Below are positions 8,993 through 18,240 of a stretch of 64,000 bases of DNA, one piece after another. The position numbers and the translations under genes were made by a program. The notes under the pieces are model-generated. The model was given only the letters and a program-made list of their open reading frames with translations. It ran no database searches and had not been told where the DNA came from. The DNA comes from an uncultured bacterium (lineage in GTDB: Bacteria; Cyanobacteriota; Vampirovibrionia; Gastranaerophilales; Gastranaerophilaceae): the NCBI GenBank assembly GCA_902776035.1, contig CACYOO010000013.1, positions 39,314 through 103,313 on the forward strand, given 5' to 3'. Within the stretch, counting starts at the first letter, position 1; every line of letters starts with the position of its first letter.

Positions 8993-10894
8993 ATGAAACA
9001 ATTAAAAAATATTTTTAAAACAACTCAAAACAGATTAATTATATTTGGTTTATTGTCTACAACTATTGTTATGACAATACTTACCGGAGTTGCAGTTAAT
9101 AATATTCAAAAAAATCTTGATAACGGATACAAAAATTTCGGACAAATTATATCCAAAACCCTTGCTATAGAATCTGTTGAAATAACAAAAGATATACCTG
9201 AACTAAGCAAATATTCGACATTACGTTCTCATTCTCTTTCTATTTTAGGAAGTAATGATGATATTGCATACATAGAATTTAAAGACAACAATTCCAAAAC
9301 AATTTATTCAAGTAAAGAGGATTACTCTCAAAGAGCAGAAATGGCTCGTATAACAGTATCATCACCCATGATTTTAAAAAACGGAGTTTATTCAAAAACT
9401 GTTGGTTCAGTTATGGTTGGCTTATCAGGCACAATAATTGATACAATTACTAATACAGCAAGTTCGACTTTAGTTATGATATTTGCCCTTACTTGGGGAT
9501 TAATCATGCTTGTTATGATTGCACAAACTCTACTTTCTACAAAAGAACTGAAACTTTTACAGGAAGGTGTTAAAAAGATTTCTTCTGGTAAATTCGGTAT
9601 TCAAGTTGAATCTCAGGGCATGACAGAAGATACTAAAAAACTTTTTGATGCATTTAACGACATGTCAAATCGTTTGCATCAGTATGAGGAACAAAATATA
9701 GGACAATTAACTTTAGAAAAAAATAAGTTAGAGGCAATCTTAACCTGTATTGCTAACGGTGTAGTTGTTTGTGATAATTACGATAACATCATTCTGGTAA
9801 ATGAACATGCTCAACAATTGTTAGACGTAGAGCCAAAAGAAATTTTAAAATCTAAAATCCAACAGTATTGTGATACCGATGGAGAAATGTGTTTTAAAGA
9901 TAAAATAGAACAATTTAAAAACACTCCGCTTGAAATAATGGAAAAGAAACCGTTATCATTTAACATAGAAGTAAGCAAACGAATTATAAAATCTGTAATG
10001 TCGCCAATGTTTTCAGTTAATAGAGATTATGTCGGCTATATTATAGTTTTGATTGATGTTACAAAAGAAATAGAAATGGATAATTTACGTTCAAACTTTA
10101 TTTCAAATGTTTCTCATGAATTGAGAACACCTGTTACTGTTTTGAGAAGTTATATTGATACACTATATAACTACGGAAATGATTTTGATTTTAATACACA
10201 AAAAGAATTTATCGGAGTTATGAATCAAGAAATAATCAGATTAAATCGTATGGTTAACGACATACTTGATTTCTCACGTTACGAATCACAGAGTGTAAAA
10301 TTAGAAAAAACAAAACAGGATATAATGCCTATAATAGAAGATGTTGTTGATGAAATGAAAGTTTTGGCAGCTGAACATAAAATTACATTTTCAGTAATGA
10401 AAGAGCCGGATTTACCGGATATACCATTTAATAAGGACAGCATAAGACGTGTTATTACTAATATAGTTTCCAATGCAATGAAATATTCACCTGACGGAAG
10501 CCGTATAAAAATAAGAGCAGAACGTGCAATGGTTGGAGATTTTATAGAAATAAGCGTTGAAGACCAAGGTCCCGGTATATCAGAAGAAAATCAGAAAAAG
10601 GTTTTTGACAGATTCTTTAGAGTAGAAAACAGTACACATACAATAAAAGGTACAGGATTGGGATTACACCTTGTAAAAGTTTCTGTTGAAAAATTACATT
10701 CAGGACAAGTATTTGTTCATTCAAAATTGGGTGAGGGTTCAACATTTGGTTTTAGATTACCTATAAACCCTCCAATAGAAAAAGAAGAAGATAATGACGA
10801 AATGCCTAAAAAAGATTTAGAAAAAGAGGTTCGTCAAACATCAGAACAAAACAACGGAAACGATGGCTGGGAAATTTCTTTTGAAAAGAGATAA
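8993..10894 (+). CDS. Membrane sensor histidine kinase (WalK/PhoR type)
   Basis: The protein has 633 residues. Membrane helices lie at about 17-35 and 160-180, with a periplasmic sensor of some 125 residues between them. Then come HAMP, a PAS domain (ILTCIANGVVVCDNYDNI), HisKA with His375 in NVSHELRTPVTV, and an HATPase domain (NIVSNAMKYSPDG, EDQGPGISEE, GTGLGLHLVK). The C-terminal tail is acidic and low complexity. The order matches WalK/VicK or PhoR kinases of cell-envelope or phosphate control. No response regulator is adjacent. Alanine racemase follows 6 bases later, which hints at a wall-related role (inference). Confidence 0.9.
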   Translation: MKQLKNIFKTTQNRLIIFGLLSTTIVMTILTGVAVNNIQKNLDNGYKNFGQIISKTLAIESVEITKDIPELSKYSTLRSHSLSILGSNDDIAYIEFKDNNSKTIYSSKEDYSQRAEMARITVSSPMILKNGVYSKTVGSVMVGLSGTIIDTITNTASSTLVMIFALTWGLIMLVMIAQTLLSTKELKLLQEGVKKISSGKFGIQVESQGMTEDTKKLFDAFNDMSNRLHQYEEQNIGQLTLEKNKLEAILTCIANGVVVCDNYDNIILVNEHAQQLLDVEPKEILKSKIQQYCDTDGEMCFKDKIEQFKNTPLEIMEKKPLSFNIEVSKRIIKSVMSPMFSVNRDYVGYIIVLIDVTKEIEMDNLRSNFISNVSHELRTPVTVLRSYIDTLYNYGNDFDFNTQKEFIGVMNQEIIRLNRMVNDILDFSRYESQSVKLEKTKQDIMPIIEDVVDEMKVLAAEHKITFSVMKEPDLPDIPFNKDSIRRVITNIVSNAMKYSPDGSRIKIRAERAMVGDFIEISVEDQGPGISEENQKKVFDRFFRVENSTHTIKGTGLGLHLVKVSVEKLHSGQVFVHSKLGEGSTFGFRLPINPPIEKEEDNDEMPKKDLEKEVRQTSEQNNGNDGWEISFEKR

Positions 10895-10900
10895 ATTATA

Positions 10901-12025
10901 ATGAAAAACATAAGAACATCAACTTTTAGCGCTCACAGAGATTCATGGGTAGAAGTGAATGTTGATAAAATTTCACATAATATAAAAGAATTAAAAAAAT
11001 GTATTCCTGACGATAAAACATTTTTAGCTGTCGTCAAAGCAGATGCTTACGGTCATGGAGCGGCAATGCTTGCACCTATTATGATTGCATCAGGAGTTGA
11101 TATGTTTGGAGTAGCTTCTGTTGATGAGGGGCTTAATTTAAGAGAAAACGGTATTGATACTGATATATTAGTTTTGGGAGCAATTCCTGTATGGGCAGTT
11201 CCTTCTGCAATTGAAAACAATATTACTGTTACTATTTTTTCGGAAGAACATTTAAAATCGTGTAAACTAGCTTATGAACGTATGGGCGAACCGGTTAAGG
11301 CACATATAAAAATTGATACAGGTATGAATAGAATAGGTGTTCCTCATAACAAAGCAATAGAATTTATCAATAAAGTTCAAAACCTTGACTATATTAATTT
11401 AAAAGGAATATTTTCACACCTTGCAAATTCTGAAAATTTTGATAAAACTCAACAACAGATTGATATATGGGAAAATATACTATCAAATATTAATACAACA
11501 GGATTAATGGTTCACATATTAAATACAGCAGGTATTATAACGAGTAATATATTTAAATGTACATATACAGGAGTAAGAGCAGGTATCGGCTTGTACGGTT
11601 TATACCCTGATTTAGTTAAAAATTCTCAAAAAATAGATTTAAAACAAGCAATGTCTGTTAAATCAAGGATTATAAATATACATGAAATCCAAAAAGGTGA
11701 TGGCGTAAGTTACGGTCATACATTTATTGCAGACAGACCAACCAAAATTGCAACAGTTCCTTTGGGATATGCTGACGGAATACCAAGAGGGATTTCCAAC
11801 AAATTTTACGGAAATTTAAACGGTAAAATAATTAAACAAGTTGGTAATATAGCAATGGATCAAATGATGTTTGATATAACAGGAGTAGAAGCAAAAACAG
11901 GTGATATAATCACACTCACAGATGAAGAATTGCCTCTTGAAAAGTGGGCAGAAGCTGCCAACACTATTCACTATGAGATTTTATGCAGATTAAAAGCAAG
12001 ATTAGCCAGAGTTTATACAAGATAA
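10901..12025 (+). CDS. alr: Alanine racemase
   Basis: The 374-residue product is a PLP fold-type III enzyme. The cofactor lysine is Lys46 in VVKADAYGHG. Further along are IKIDTGMNRIGV, GVRAGIGLYG, the catalytic-Tyr loop (GVSYGHTF) and AMDQMMFDIT. It interconverts L- and D-alanine to supply D-Ala for peptidoglycan. It lies 6 bases after a membrane sensor kinase and 10 bases before a flavoprotein gene, all on the plus strand, so probably one operon. Confidence 0.96.
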   Translation: MKNIRTSTFSAHRDSWVEVNVDKISHNIKELKKCIPDDKTFLAVVKADAYGHGAAMLAPIMIASGVDMFGVASVDEGLNLRENGIDTDILVLGAIPVWAVPSAIENNITVTIFSEEHLKSCKLAYERMGEPVKAHIKIDTGMNRIGVPHNKAIEFINKVQNLDYINLKGIFSHLANSENFDKTQQQIDIWENILSNINTTGLMVHILNTAGIITSNIFKCTYTGVRAGIGLYGLYPDLVKNSQKIDLKQAMSVKSRIINIHEIQKGDGVSYGHTFIADRPTKIATVPLGYADGIPRGISNKFYGNLNGKIIKQVGNIAMDQMMFDITGVEAKTGDIITLTDEELPLEKWAEAANTIHYEILCRLKARLARVYTR

Positions 12026-12035
12026 AGGAGATATT

Positions 12036-13265
12036 ATGAAATATGGTATTATAGGTTCAGGCCCTGCAGGATTTACATCAGCAATATTAGCAGCAGAAAA
12101 AGGTAATACTGTTGTTTTATTTGAAAAAGACGAAATAGGCGGAACTTGTTTGAACAAGGGATGTATTCCAACAAAAGTTATTATGCATACAGCAGAACTA
12201 TATAGAAAAGCCAAAAATGCATCAGAAATTGGACTTGTTGCTGATAATTTAAAAATTGATTTTAATGCATTAATAAAGCATAAAGAAAATGTTATAACTT
12301 TATTACGCAACTCAATGACAAAATTTTTGGAATCGAAAAATATAAATATTGTAAAAGCATACGCAGAAATTACATCAGATAATACAATCACTGCAAACAA
12401 TCAAGAATACAAATGCGATAAAATTATTGTTGCAACAGGTTCTATACCAAAGTGTCTTAACGGATATAGCTTTGACGGAGAATTTATATTAAATTCTGAT
12501 GATATTTTTAAATTATCAAAAATACCTGAAAATGTTTTGATAATCGGAGCGGGAGCAGAAGGTCTTGAATGGGCAAGAATATTTAATGATATGGATTGCA
12601 ATGTTACGGTTATTGAAGAAAAAAACTGTGCATTACCTGTAGCTGATAATGATATATCAAAATACATTGAAAACTTATTAAAACAAAGAGGTATAGATTT
12701 AAAAACTTCAACAACTGTAAAAAAATTAGAAAATAGGCAAGTTACACTTTCAACAGGTGAAGTATTAAACCCTGATTTTGTACTTGTAGCAATTGGAAGA
12801 TTACCTTTAAAACCGGAAAAAGTAAATGGTAAAGTTATATATCTTGGAGATACAAATGCACAATTAATGCTTGCTAATTTTGCTATTTATCAAGCAAGAG
12901 CATTATTATCAGATATAAAATTTGACTCTGTATTTGTTCCAAATGTTGTATACGGAGAGCCGGAAATTGCATGGATTGGGGCTAATGAACAGGATTTACC
13001 TGTCGGAAGCTATGAAAAATCCGTATTTCCTATTAAAGCATTAGGTAAAGCACATTGCGAAAATGAAAAAAACGGATTTATAAAAGTGCTTTCATATCAA
13101 GGTAATATTATAGGTGCACACATTGTTTCTAAAGAAGCATCCGCTTTAATTCATCAATTTGCAGTTGCAATGCAGAACAATATTAAAACATCGGAACTTA
13201 AAAAAATATGCTTTGCTCATCCTACATATTCAGAGGGGGTTTACGAAAGTATTGTTAAACTATAA
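12036..13265 (+). CDS. Dihydrolipoamide-dehydrogenase-like flavoprotein, shortened
   Basis: This is a class I pyridine nucleotide-disulfide oxidoreductase. It has an FAD Rossmann motif at the N-terminus (GIIGSGPAGFTSAILAAEKG), the redox disulfide GGTCLNKGCIPTK, an NAD-binding motif IIGAGAEGLEWA and the dimer-interface HPTYSEG containing the catalytic His. At 409 residues it is some 50 shorter than normal enzymes. The loss is mostly around the second FAD contact: the usual T-x-x-P-G-I-Y-A-x-G-D stretch is reduced to GKVIYLGDTN. AAGGAGATATT precedes the ATG. No acyltransferase (E2) genes are in the window, so the electron partner is unknown. Confidence 0.82.
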   Translation: MKYGIIGSGPAGFTSAILAAEKGNTVVLFEKDEIGGTCLNKGCIPTKVIMHTAELYRKAKNASEIGLVADNLKIDFNALIKHKENVITLLRNSMTKFLESKNINIVKAYAEITSDNTITANNQEYKCDKIIVATGSIPKCLNGYSFDGEFILNSDDIFKLSKIPENVLIIGAGAEGLEWARIFNDMDCNVTVIEEKNCALPVADNDISKYIENLLKQRGIDLKTSTTVKKLENRQVTLSTGEVLNPDFVLVAIGRLPLKPEKVNGKVIYLGDTNAQLMLANFAIYQARALLSDIKFDSVFVPNVVYGEPEIAWIGANEQDLPVGSYEKSVFPIKALGKAHCENEKNGFIKVLSYQGNIIGAHIVSKEASALIHQFAVAMQNNIKTSELKKICFAHPTYSEGVYESIVKL

Positions 13266-13290
13266 TAAAAAAATATTAATTATAAATATT

Positions 13291-13327
13291 AAACGAGGTT
13301 GTTTAAAAAGCATTGACAACCTCGTTT
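13291..13327. terminator. Bidirectional terminator between convergent genes
   Basis: A 12-bp perfect stem AAACGAGGTTGT/ACAACCTCGTTT lies between the flavoprotein gene and the convergent helicase gene, with A/T-rich flanks on both sides. Confidence 0.8.
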
Positions 13328-13335
13328 AATATATT

Positions 13336-15846
13336 TTAGATTTTTGTTAATCTGGCATAATTGGCATCCATCGCTTTTTTACCCATTTTACCAAAATCAA
13401 TTGTATACATTATACTATCACCAATCTGTTCGACATTCAGAACCGTACCTTTTCCTAATTGCTGATGAAACACATTTTCACCTTCGCTGAAAAAATACTG
13501 AACAGTTTGTGCCTGTTGAATTTGTTCTTGTTTTAACCTTTCCTGTTCAAGCCGTTTTTTATCACGTTCTTCAATCATTTTTTTAACTTTATTGTTTTTA
13601 AGAAATTCTTGAATTTTTCTATCTTCTTTTTCCTTATTAAGCTTTGATTTAACTACCATTTTTTTTAACGGAGTCCTTTTTGGCTCAGGAACAGGTTCAT
13701 ATTTTTGTCTGGATGGAGCAACAAAATTACTTCCAAAACCCTTAGACTGCATAACTAATCCGTCATTATTAAATGAAACAGATGAGTGCTTTGGATATTG
13801 ATAGCTTTTTGTATTATTTTGCATATCCGATTTTCGTTTTTGAACAGCACTCATAAACGTTGATACAGAATTTCCAATATTTTTATCAACTGAAGTTTCA
13901 CTATCCATAAGCACTGACGGTATTTCTTCTATAAACCTGCTTGGATTATAATATTTGTATTCTCCCCACATTTGCCGACGATTTGCAGATGATAAAAACA
14001 GTTCTCTTTCTGCTCTTGTAACACCTACATACATAAGCCGTCTTTCTTCTTCCATTTCACTAGGAGAATTGAAAGAACGCTGGTGAGGGAATGTTCCTTC
14101 TTCCAACCCGGCTAAAAACACCACAGGAAATTCCAAACCTTTTGCAGAATGTAAAGTCATTAATGTAACATTATTAGCAACTTCATCCATTCCGTCAATA
14201 TCAGATACCAAAGCTATTTGAGATAAAAATTCTCCCAAAATGTTATCCGATTCTTCCGGCTCAAAGTCTGAAGCAGCATTTACAAGTTCCTGTAAATTTT
14301 CTATTCTAGCTTCATCTTCAGGAGTATTTTCTATTTGGAGCATTCTTATATAACCTGTCTGTTCAAGCATTAAACTTATAAATTCAGATAATTCATAACT
14401 TTCTGACATGTTTTTTAGCTTACAAATCAATTCTTTAAATTCTTTAAATTTATTCTGAACCTTACTGCTTATATCAGACTCTGATAACCTGTCAATAGCA
14501 TCCATAAGAGAGATATTTAAACTATCAGCAAATTTTTGTAAATGACCGACAGAAGTTTCTCCTATTGCACGTTTAGGAACATTAACAATTCTTTTAAAAC
14601 TCTGTGCATCACTCGGATTATATATCAATTTTAAATATGCAACTGCATCTTTGATTTCCTGTCTGTCATAGAATTTCATACCGCCATAAACTCTATAAGG
14701 CAAACCATGTGCCATACAAGCTTCTTCTATTGAACGTGATTGAGCATTTGTTCTGTACAATATGGCATAATCGTTATAATTTCCACCTGATTTAGCAGTT
14801 ATAATATCTGCAATATGATTTGCTTCATCAGAATCATCCTGTGCCTCATAATAATGAATTTTTTCACCATCTCCTTTTGTTGAAAAAAGCACTTTATCTA
14901 CACGTTCCTCATTATTTTCTATAATTGCATTCGCAGCTTTTAATATATTTTCTGTTGAACGATAATTTTGTTCAAGCTTTATGATTTTAGAATTTAAGAA
15001 ATCTTTTTGAAAACCTAAAATAATACGATAATCAGCACCACGCCAGCTGTAAATAGATTGGTCCACATCACCTACAACACACAATGAACGATAATCAGGT
15101 ATTTCATCCTCTAAATTGGTATAAAGCATATTTATTATTTTGTATTGTGCTATATTTGTATCCTGAAATTCATCTACTAAAATATGTTCAAATCTTGAAT
15201 AAAAACGAGTTCTGACTTCTTTGTTCTGTTCTAATAATTTGACAGTAAGCATTAACATATCATCAAAGTCAATAGCATTATTATTATTTAAAGTGTTTTC
15301 ATATTCTTCATATATTTCAGCAATTCTTTGAGATTTATAATCTCTTGCAAATGTTGCAAAACTATGAGAATCTTCCATTCTGTTTTTTGCATTAGATATA
15401 ATACTTCTCACAACTTTTGGAACATAAACTTTATCATCTATATTCAATTTTTTTATGGAATTTTTTACAACCGTCATACAATCGGAATCATCGTAAATAG
15501 TAAAATTTCTATCAAGCTGCCTGCCTGATGGAAAAACATAATTTTGAATTTCCTGCCTTAATATTCTTCCGCAAATACTGTGAAATGTACCTACCCACAT
15601 ATACTTAACAGTATCTTCACCAAGAATAGAACTCAAACGTTCACGCATTTCTTTTGCAGCTTTGTTAGTAAATGTTACCGCCATAATACGTCCCGGCTTA
15701 ATACCATTTTGTACGAGATATGCTATTCTTGAAGTTAAAACCTTTGTCTTACCCGAACCTGCTCCAGCTAATACAAGCAAAGGTCCTTTAACTGTTTTAA
15801 CAGCTTCAACTTGACGTTCGTTAAGTTTATCTAATATATTTTCCAT
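13336..15846 (-). CDS. pcrA: ATP-dependent DNA helicase UvrD/PcrA
   Basis: This superfamily 1 helicase shows LAGAGSGKTKVLTSRI (Walker A), TFTNKAAKEMRER, ILVDEFQDTN (Walker B), GDVDQSIYSWRGA, QNYRSTENI, LMTLHSAKGLEF and YVGVTRAERELFL. It unwinds DNA 3' to 5' in repair and removes RecA or stalled polymerase. The C-terminal tail of about 200 residues is lysine/glutamine rich, and the final 60 residues form the PcrA-type C-terminal module (VFHQQLGKGTVLNVE). I chose the ATG at 15846; a GTG four codons upstream (15858) is possible and neither has an ideal ribosome binding site. Confidence 0.95.
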   Translation of the reverse strand: MENILDKLNERQVEAVKTVKGPLLVLAGAGSGKTKVLTSRIAYLVQNGIKPGRIMAVTFTNKAAKEMRERLSSILGEDTVKYMWVGTFHSICGRILRQEIQNYVFPSGRQLDRNFTIYDDSDCMTVVKNSIKKLNIDDKVYVPKVVRSIISNAKNRMEDSHSFATFARDYKSQRIAEIYEEYENTLNNNNAIDFDDMLMLTVKLLEQNKEVRTRFYSRFEHILVDEFQDTNIAQYKIINMLYTNLEDEIPDYRSLCVVGDVDQSIYSWRGADYRIILGFQKDFLNSKIIKLEQNYRSTENILKAANAIIENNEERVDKVLFSTKGDGEKIHYYEAQDDSDEANHIADIITAKSGGNYNDYAILYRTNAQSRSIEEACMAHGLPYRVYGGMKFYDRQEIKDAVAYLKLIYNPSDAQSFKRIVNVPKRAIGETSVGHLQKFADSLNISLMDAIDRLSESDISSKVQNKFKEFKELICKLKNMSESYELSEFISLMLEQTGYIRMLQIENTPEDEARIENLQELVNAASDFEPEESDNILGEFLSQIALVSDIDGMDEVANNVTLMTLHSAKGLEFPVVFLAGLEEGTFPHQRSFNSPSEMEEERRLMYVGVTRAERELFLSSANRRQMWGEYKYYNPSRFIEEIPSVLMDSETSVDKNIGNSVSTFMSAVQKRKSDMQNNTKSYQYPKHSSVSFNNDGLVMQSKGFGSNFVAPSRQKYEPVPEPKRTPLKKMVVKSKLNKEKEDRKIQEFLKNNKVKKMIEERDKKRLEQERLKQEQIQQAQTVQYFFSEGENVFHQQLGKGTVLNVEQIGDSIMYTIDFGKMGKKAMDANYARLTKI

Positions 15847-15917
15847 AACCCTATTCACAAAAAAAATTTTATGATATTATTATAATCAAAAACATGTATT
15901 TTGCAAAGGTAGGTAAT

Positions 15918-16514
15918 ATGACAGACTTAGAAAAAGTTATAATGTTGAGTGATGAGAATAAAAGCGAAGAAAGTCAAGGAAGTATAATGGTTCCTATTGA
16001 TGATATGGATTCAGTATCTGATAGTTCACCTGATACGTTTGATGAGCTTGCAATGGAACTTGCAACCATTCAACAGTCTGCCAAAAGAATTGCTGTTATA
16101 GGCAGTCGAAACCTTGCAATTACACATCAACAAATTATTGAAACACTTGTAACAGCACTTGTTAAACAAGGCAACACCATTATAACATCAGGCGGTTCAT
16201 CAGGAACAAACGCAGCAACGATTAGAGGTGCTATGAAGGCAAATCCTGATAAACTAAAAGTTGTTTTACCTCAAACAATAGGTCAACAGCCATCAGACGT
16301 ACAAGACCAATTGATAGGTGTTCCAAATATTGTTGAACATGCTGACAGAGCCATGATGACATTAGCTGATGCATCAAGAGTATGTAATAGAGAAATCATT
16401 GATGATTGTAACCAATTAATATGTTTCTTATCGCATACAAGTAAAACATTGCACGGTGCTATAGAATACGCTGAAGAAGGTCATAAAGTTATAACTGCAT
16501 TTTATTTGGATTAA
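15918..16514 (+). CDS. DprA/LOG-like Rossmann-fold protein
   Basis: After an acidic N-terminal segment of about 45 residues comes a single Rossmann-like domain with AVIGSRNLAITHQQIIETL and TIITSGGSSGTNAATIRGAM, the pattern of the DprA nucleotide/ssDNA-binding fold. At 198 residues it lacks the extra DprA domains. DprA loads RecA on incoming DNA in competence; whether this small homologue does so is unknown. I chose the ATG at 15918 because AGGTAGG precedes it. An ATG at 15894 lies 7 bases after a TATAAT and could instead start a leaderless mRNA. It overlaps the next gene by one base. Confidence 0.7.
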   Translation: MTDLEKVIMLSDENKSEESQGSIMVPIDDMDSVSDSSPDTFDELAMELATIQQSAKRIAVIGSRNLAITHQQIIETLVTALVKQGNTIITSGGSSGTNAATIRGAMKANPDKLKVVLPQTIGQQPSDVQDQLIGVPNIVEHADRAMMTLADASRVCNREIIDDCNQLICFLSHTSKTLHGAIEYAEEGHKVITAFYLD

Positions 16515-17689
16515 TGAATAACCTTATAAAAAAATTAACAAGTAAAAATCAAGCAGATTACATTGAAGCTGCACGGCATATTATATCAAATGCTGATGTT
16601 GATGCTTTTAAAGAACTTGTAAATCAAGATGATTTTTTGTTTGATTTTGTTAAAAATAATGTTGCTAAAAGATTAAAACAAGCATGTACTAAAGATAATT
16701 TTAAAAATCTGCTTAAGTTTTTAGAATTTTATTCACCTTATTATGATGAATTTATATCAGATGTATTATCTCAATTTTCTGATGAAGAAGTTCATAATGT
16801 AATGAAAAACAAATTATTCAACGGAACTCAAAATGAACAAAGCTACTCTGCTAAGTATTTTGAATTTAAACCGGATACTGAAACATTAGATAAATTGAGA
16901 GAATTATCATATTCAGAATTTGAACCGCTTGCAATCAACTCAGCAAAAGCATTATCTGCAATAAAAGATAGAGAATGTATAAACAGTGCTTTAAACAAAT
17001 TAAAATCAAATGATGATTATGAAATACTTTTAGGAACAAAATTTTTATCTGCCTACGGCGAGAAAAATAATATCTCGGAAATGTTCAATGCAATGAAAAA
17101 ATCTTCTTTCTCTGAATATATTGCACAAGAAATTGGCTATTTAGAAGATTTTTCCATTTTATTAAACAATCCTGCTTATCACAACAATACTCTTTTAGCC
17201 ATAATGCATATTTTAAGCGGATTAGGAGAAATTATACCTATATCAAGTATTTTTACATTCAATTTATATGAAATTTTTGAAAAGCTTATTTTTTCAGAAC
17301 CAAATTCAAAAAATGCAGTTTTACTTTTGTATGCTAAAAACAAATTTAATCAATTAACCGAAAATGATGAATACTTATTTGATGAAGATAAAAATACAAA
17401 AGAAGAAGTTAACTTTATAAAAACGCTTTTAAATGATAATACCGACGATGATTTAGAAAAATTTATTACACCTGAACTTGAAGAAACAAGTGAATTTGTA
17501 GAATTTGCACTTGATATGACAACAGATATTAATGCAATTAGAAAATTATTAAATTCTAAAAATCAAACTATAATATTAAAATCATTAGAAGTATTAAAAT
17601 ATTTAAACAAATTATCAGAAGAAGACAAAACTTATGCACTTAAACATATTACAAATGACAGCATAAAATCTATTGTAGATGCACTTTGA
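16514..17689 (+). CDS. All-helical HEAT-like protein of unknown function
   Basis: The 391-residue product is made of amphipathic helices resembling degenerate HEAT/ARM repeats (for example LAINSAKALSAIKDRECINS). It has no Cys cluster, membrane segment or catalytic motif. Its start codon shares a base with the stop of the DprA-like gene (TAATG), so translation is coupled. A Nudix gene follows after 11 bases. Such solenoids usually bind other proteins. I do not recognise a named family. Confidence 0.7.
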   Translation: MNNLIKKLTSKNQADYIEAARHIISNADVDAFKELVNQDDFLFDFVKNNVAKRLKQACTKDNFKNLLKFLEFYSPYYDEFISDVLSQFSDEEVHNVMKNKLFNGTQNEQSYSAKYFEFKPDTETLDKLRELSYSEFEPLAINSAKALSAIKDRECINSALNKLKSNDDYEILLGTKFLSAYGEKNNISEMFNAMKKSSFSEYIAQEIGYLEDFSILLNNPAYHNNTLLAIMHILSGLGEIIPISSIFTFNLYEIFEKLIFSEPNSKNAVLLLYAKNKFNQLTENDEYLFDEDKNTKEEVNFIKTLLNDNTDDDLEKFITPELEETSEFVEFALDMTTDINAIRKLLNSKNQTIILKSLEVLKYLNKLSEEDKTYALKHITNDSIKSIVDAL

Positions 17690-17700
17690 GGACTTAATAA

Positions 17701-18237
17701 ATGGAAGAAAAGGATTTTACTGAAAAGACATTATCAACAAGAATAGCTTATGACGGAAAAGTAATACATGTTGAATATGATGATATCGAAACTGCTGACG
17801 GACATAAAAGTTTTAGAGAAGTAATAAGACATCCTGGTGGTGTTGTAATTGTTGCAGAAACACCTGAAAAGAAAATATTGTTTGTAAAACAATACCGCTA
17901 TCCGCTTGCCCATACATCAATAGAACTTCCGGCAGGAAAATTAGAATATGGTGAAAATCCGGACGATGCAGCAAAAAGAGAATTGGAAGAAGAAGCAGGG
18001 TATATAGCAAAAAATTGGAAATCTCTCGGATATATAAATACAACTCCAGGAATTTGTGATGAAAAGTTGTATTTGTATTATGCAAAAGACTTAACTTATA
18101 CCCATACACATCCCGATGAAGGTGAAATATTACAACTGTATGAATACTCTATAGACGAAGCATTCTCAATGATAAAAAAAGGTGAAATTAACGATTCCAA
18201 AACTCTTTGCGGATTATTGAGAGCATATAAGATTTAA
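17701..18237 (+). CDS. Nudix hydrolase, ADP-ribose pyrophosphatase-like
   Basis: The 178-residue protein carries a complete Nudix box: Gly, five residues, Glu, seven residues, then RELEEEAGY (about residues 80-102). The preceding segment (VKQYRYPLAHTSIELPAGKL) is typical of ADP-ribose pyrophosphatases (NudF/YqkG). These split ADP-ribose into AMP and ribose 5-phosphate to clear a reactive metabolite. It is the last gene of a three-gene plus-strand unit and ends 3 bases before the convergent ffh stop. Confidence 0.9.
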   Translation: MEEKDFTEKTLSTRIAYDGKVIHVEYDDIETADGHKSFREVIRHPGGVVIVAETPEKKILFVKQYRYPLAHTSIELPAGKLEYGENPDDAAKRELEEEAGYIAKNWKSLGYINTTPGICDEKLYLYYAKDLTYTHTHPDEGEILQLYEYSIDEAFSMIKKGEINDSKTLCGLLRAYKI

Positions 18238-18240
18238 AAT

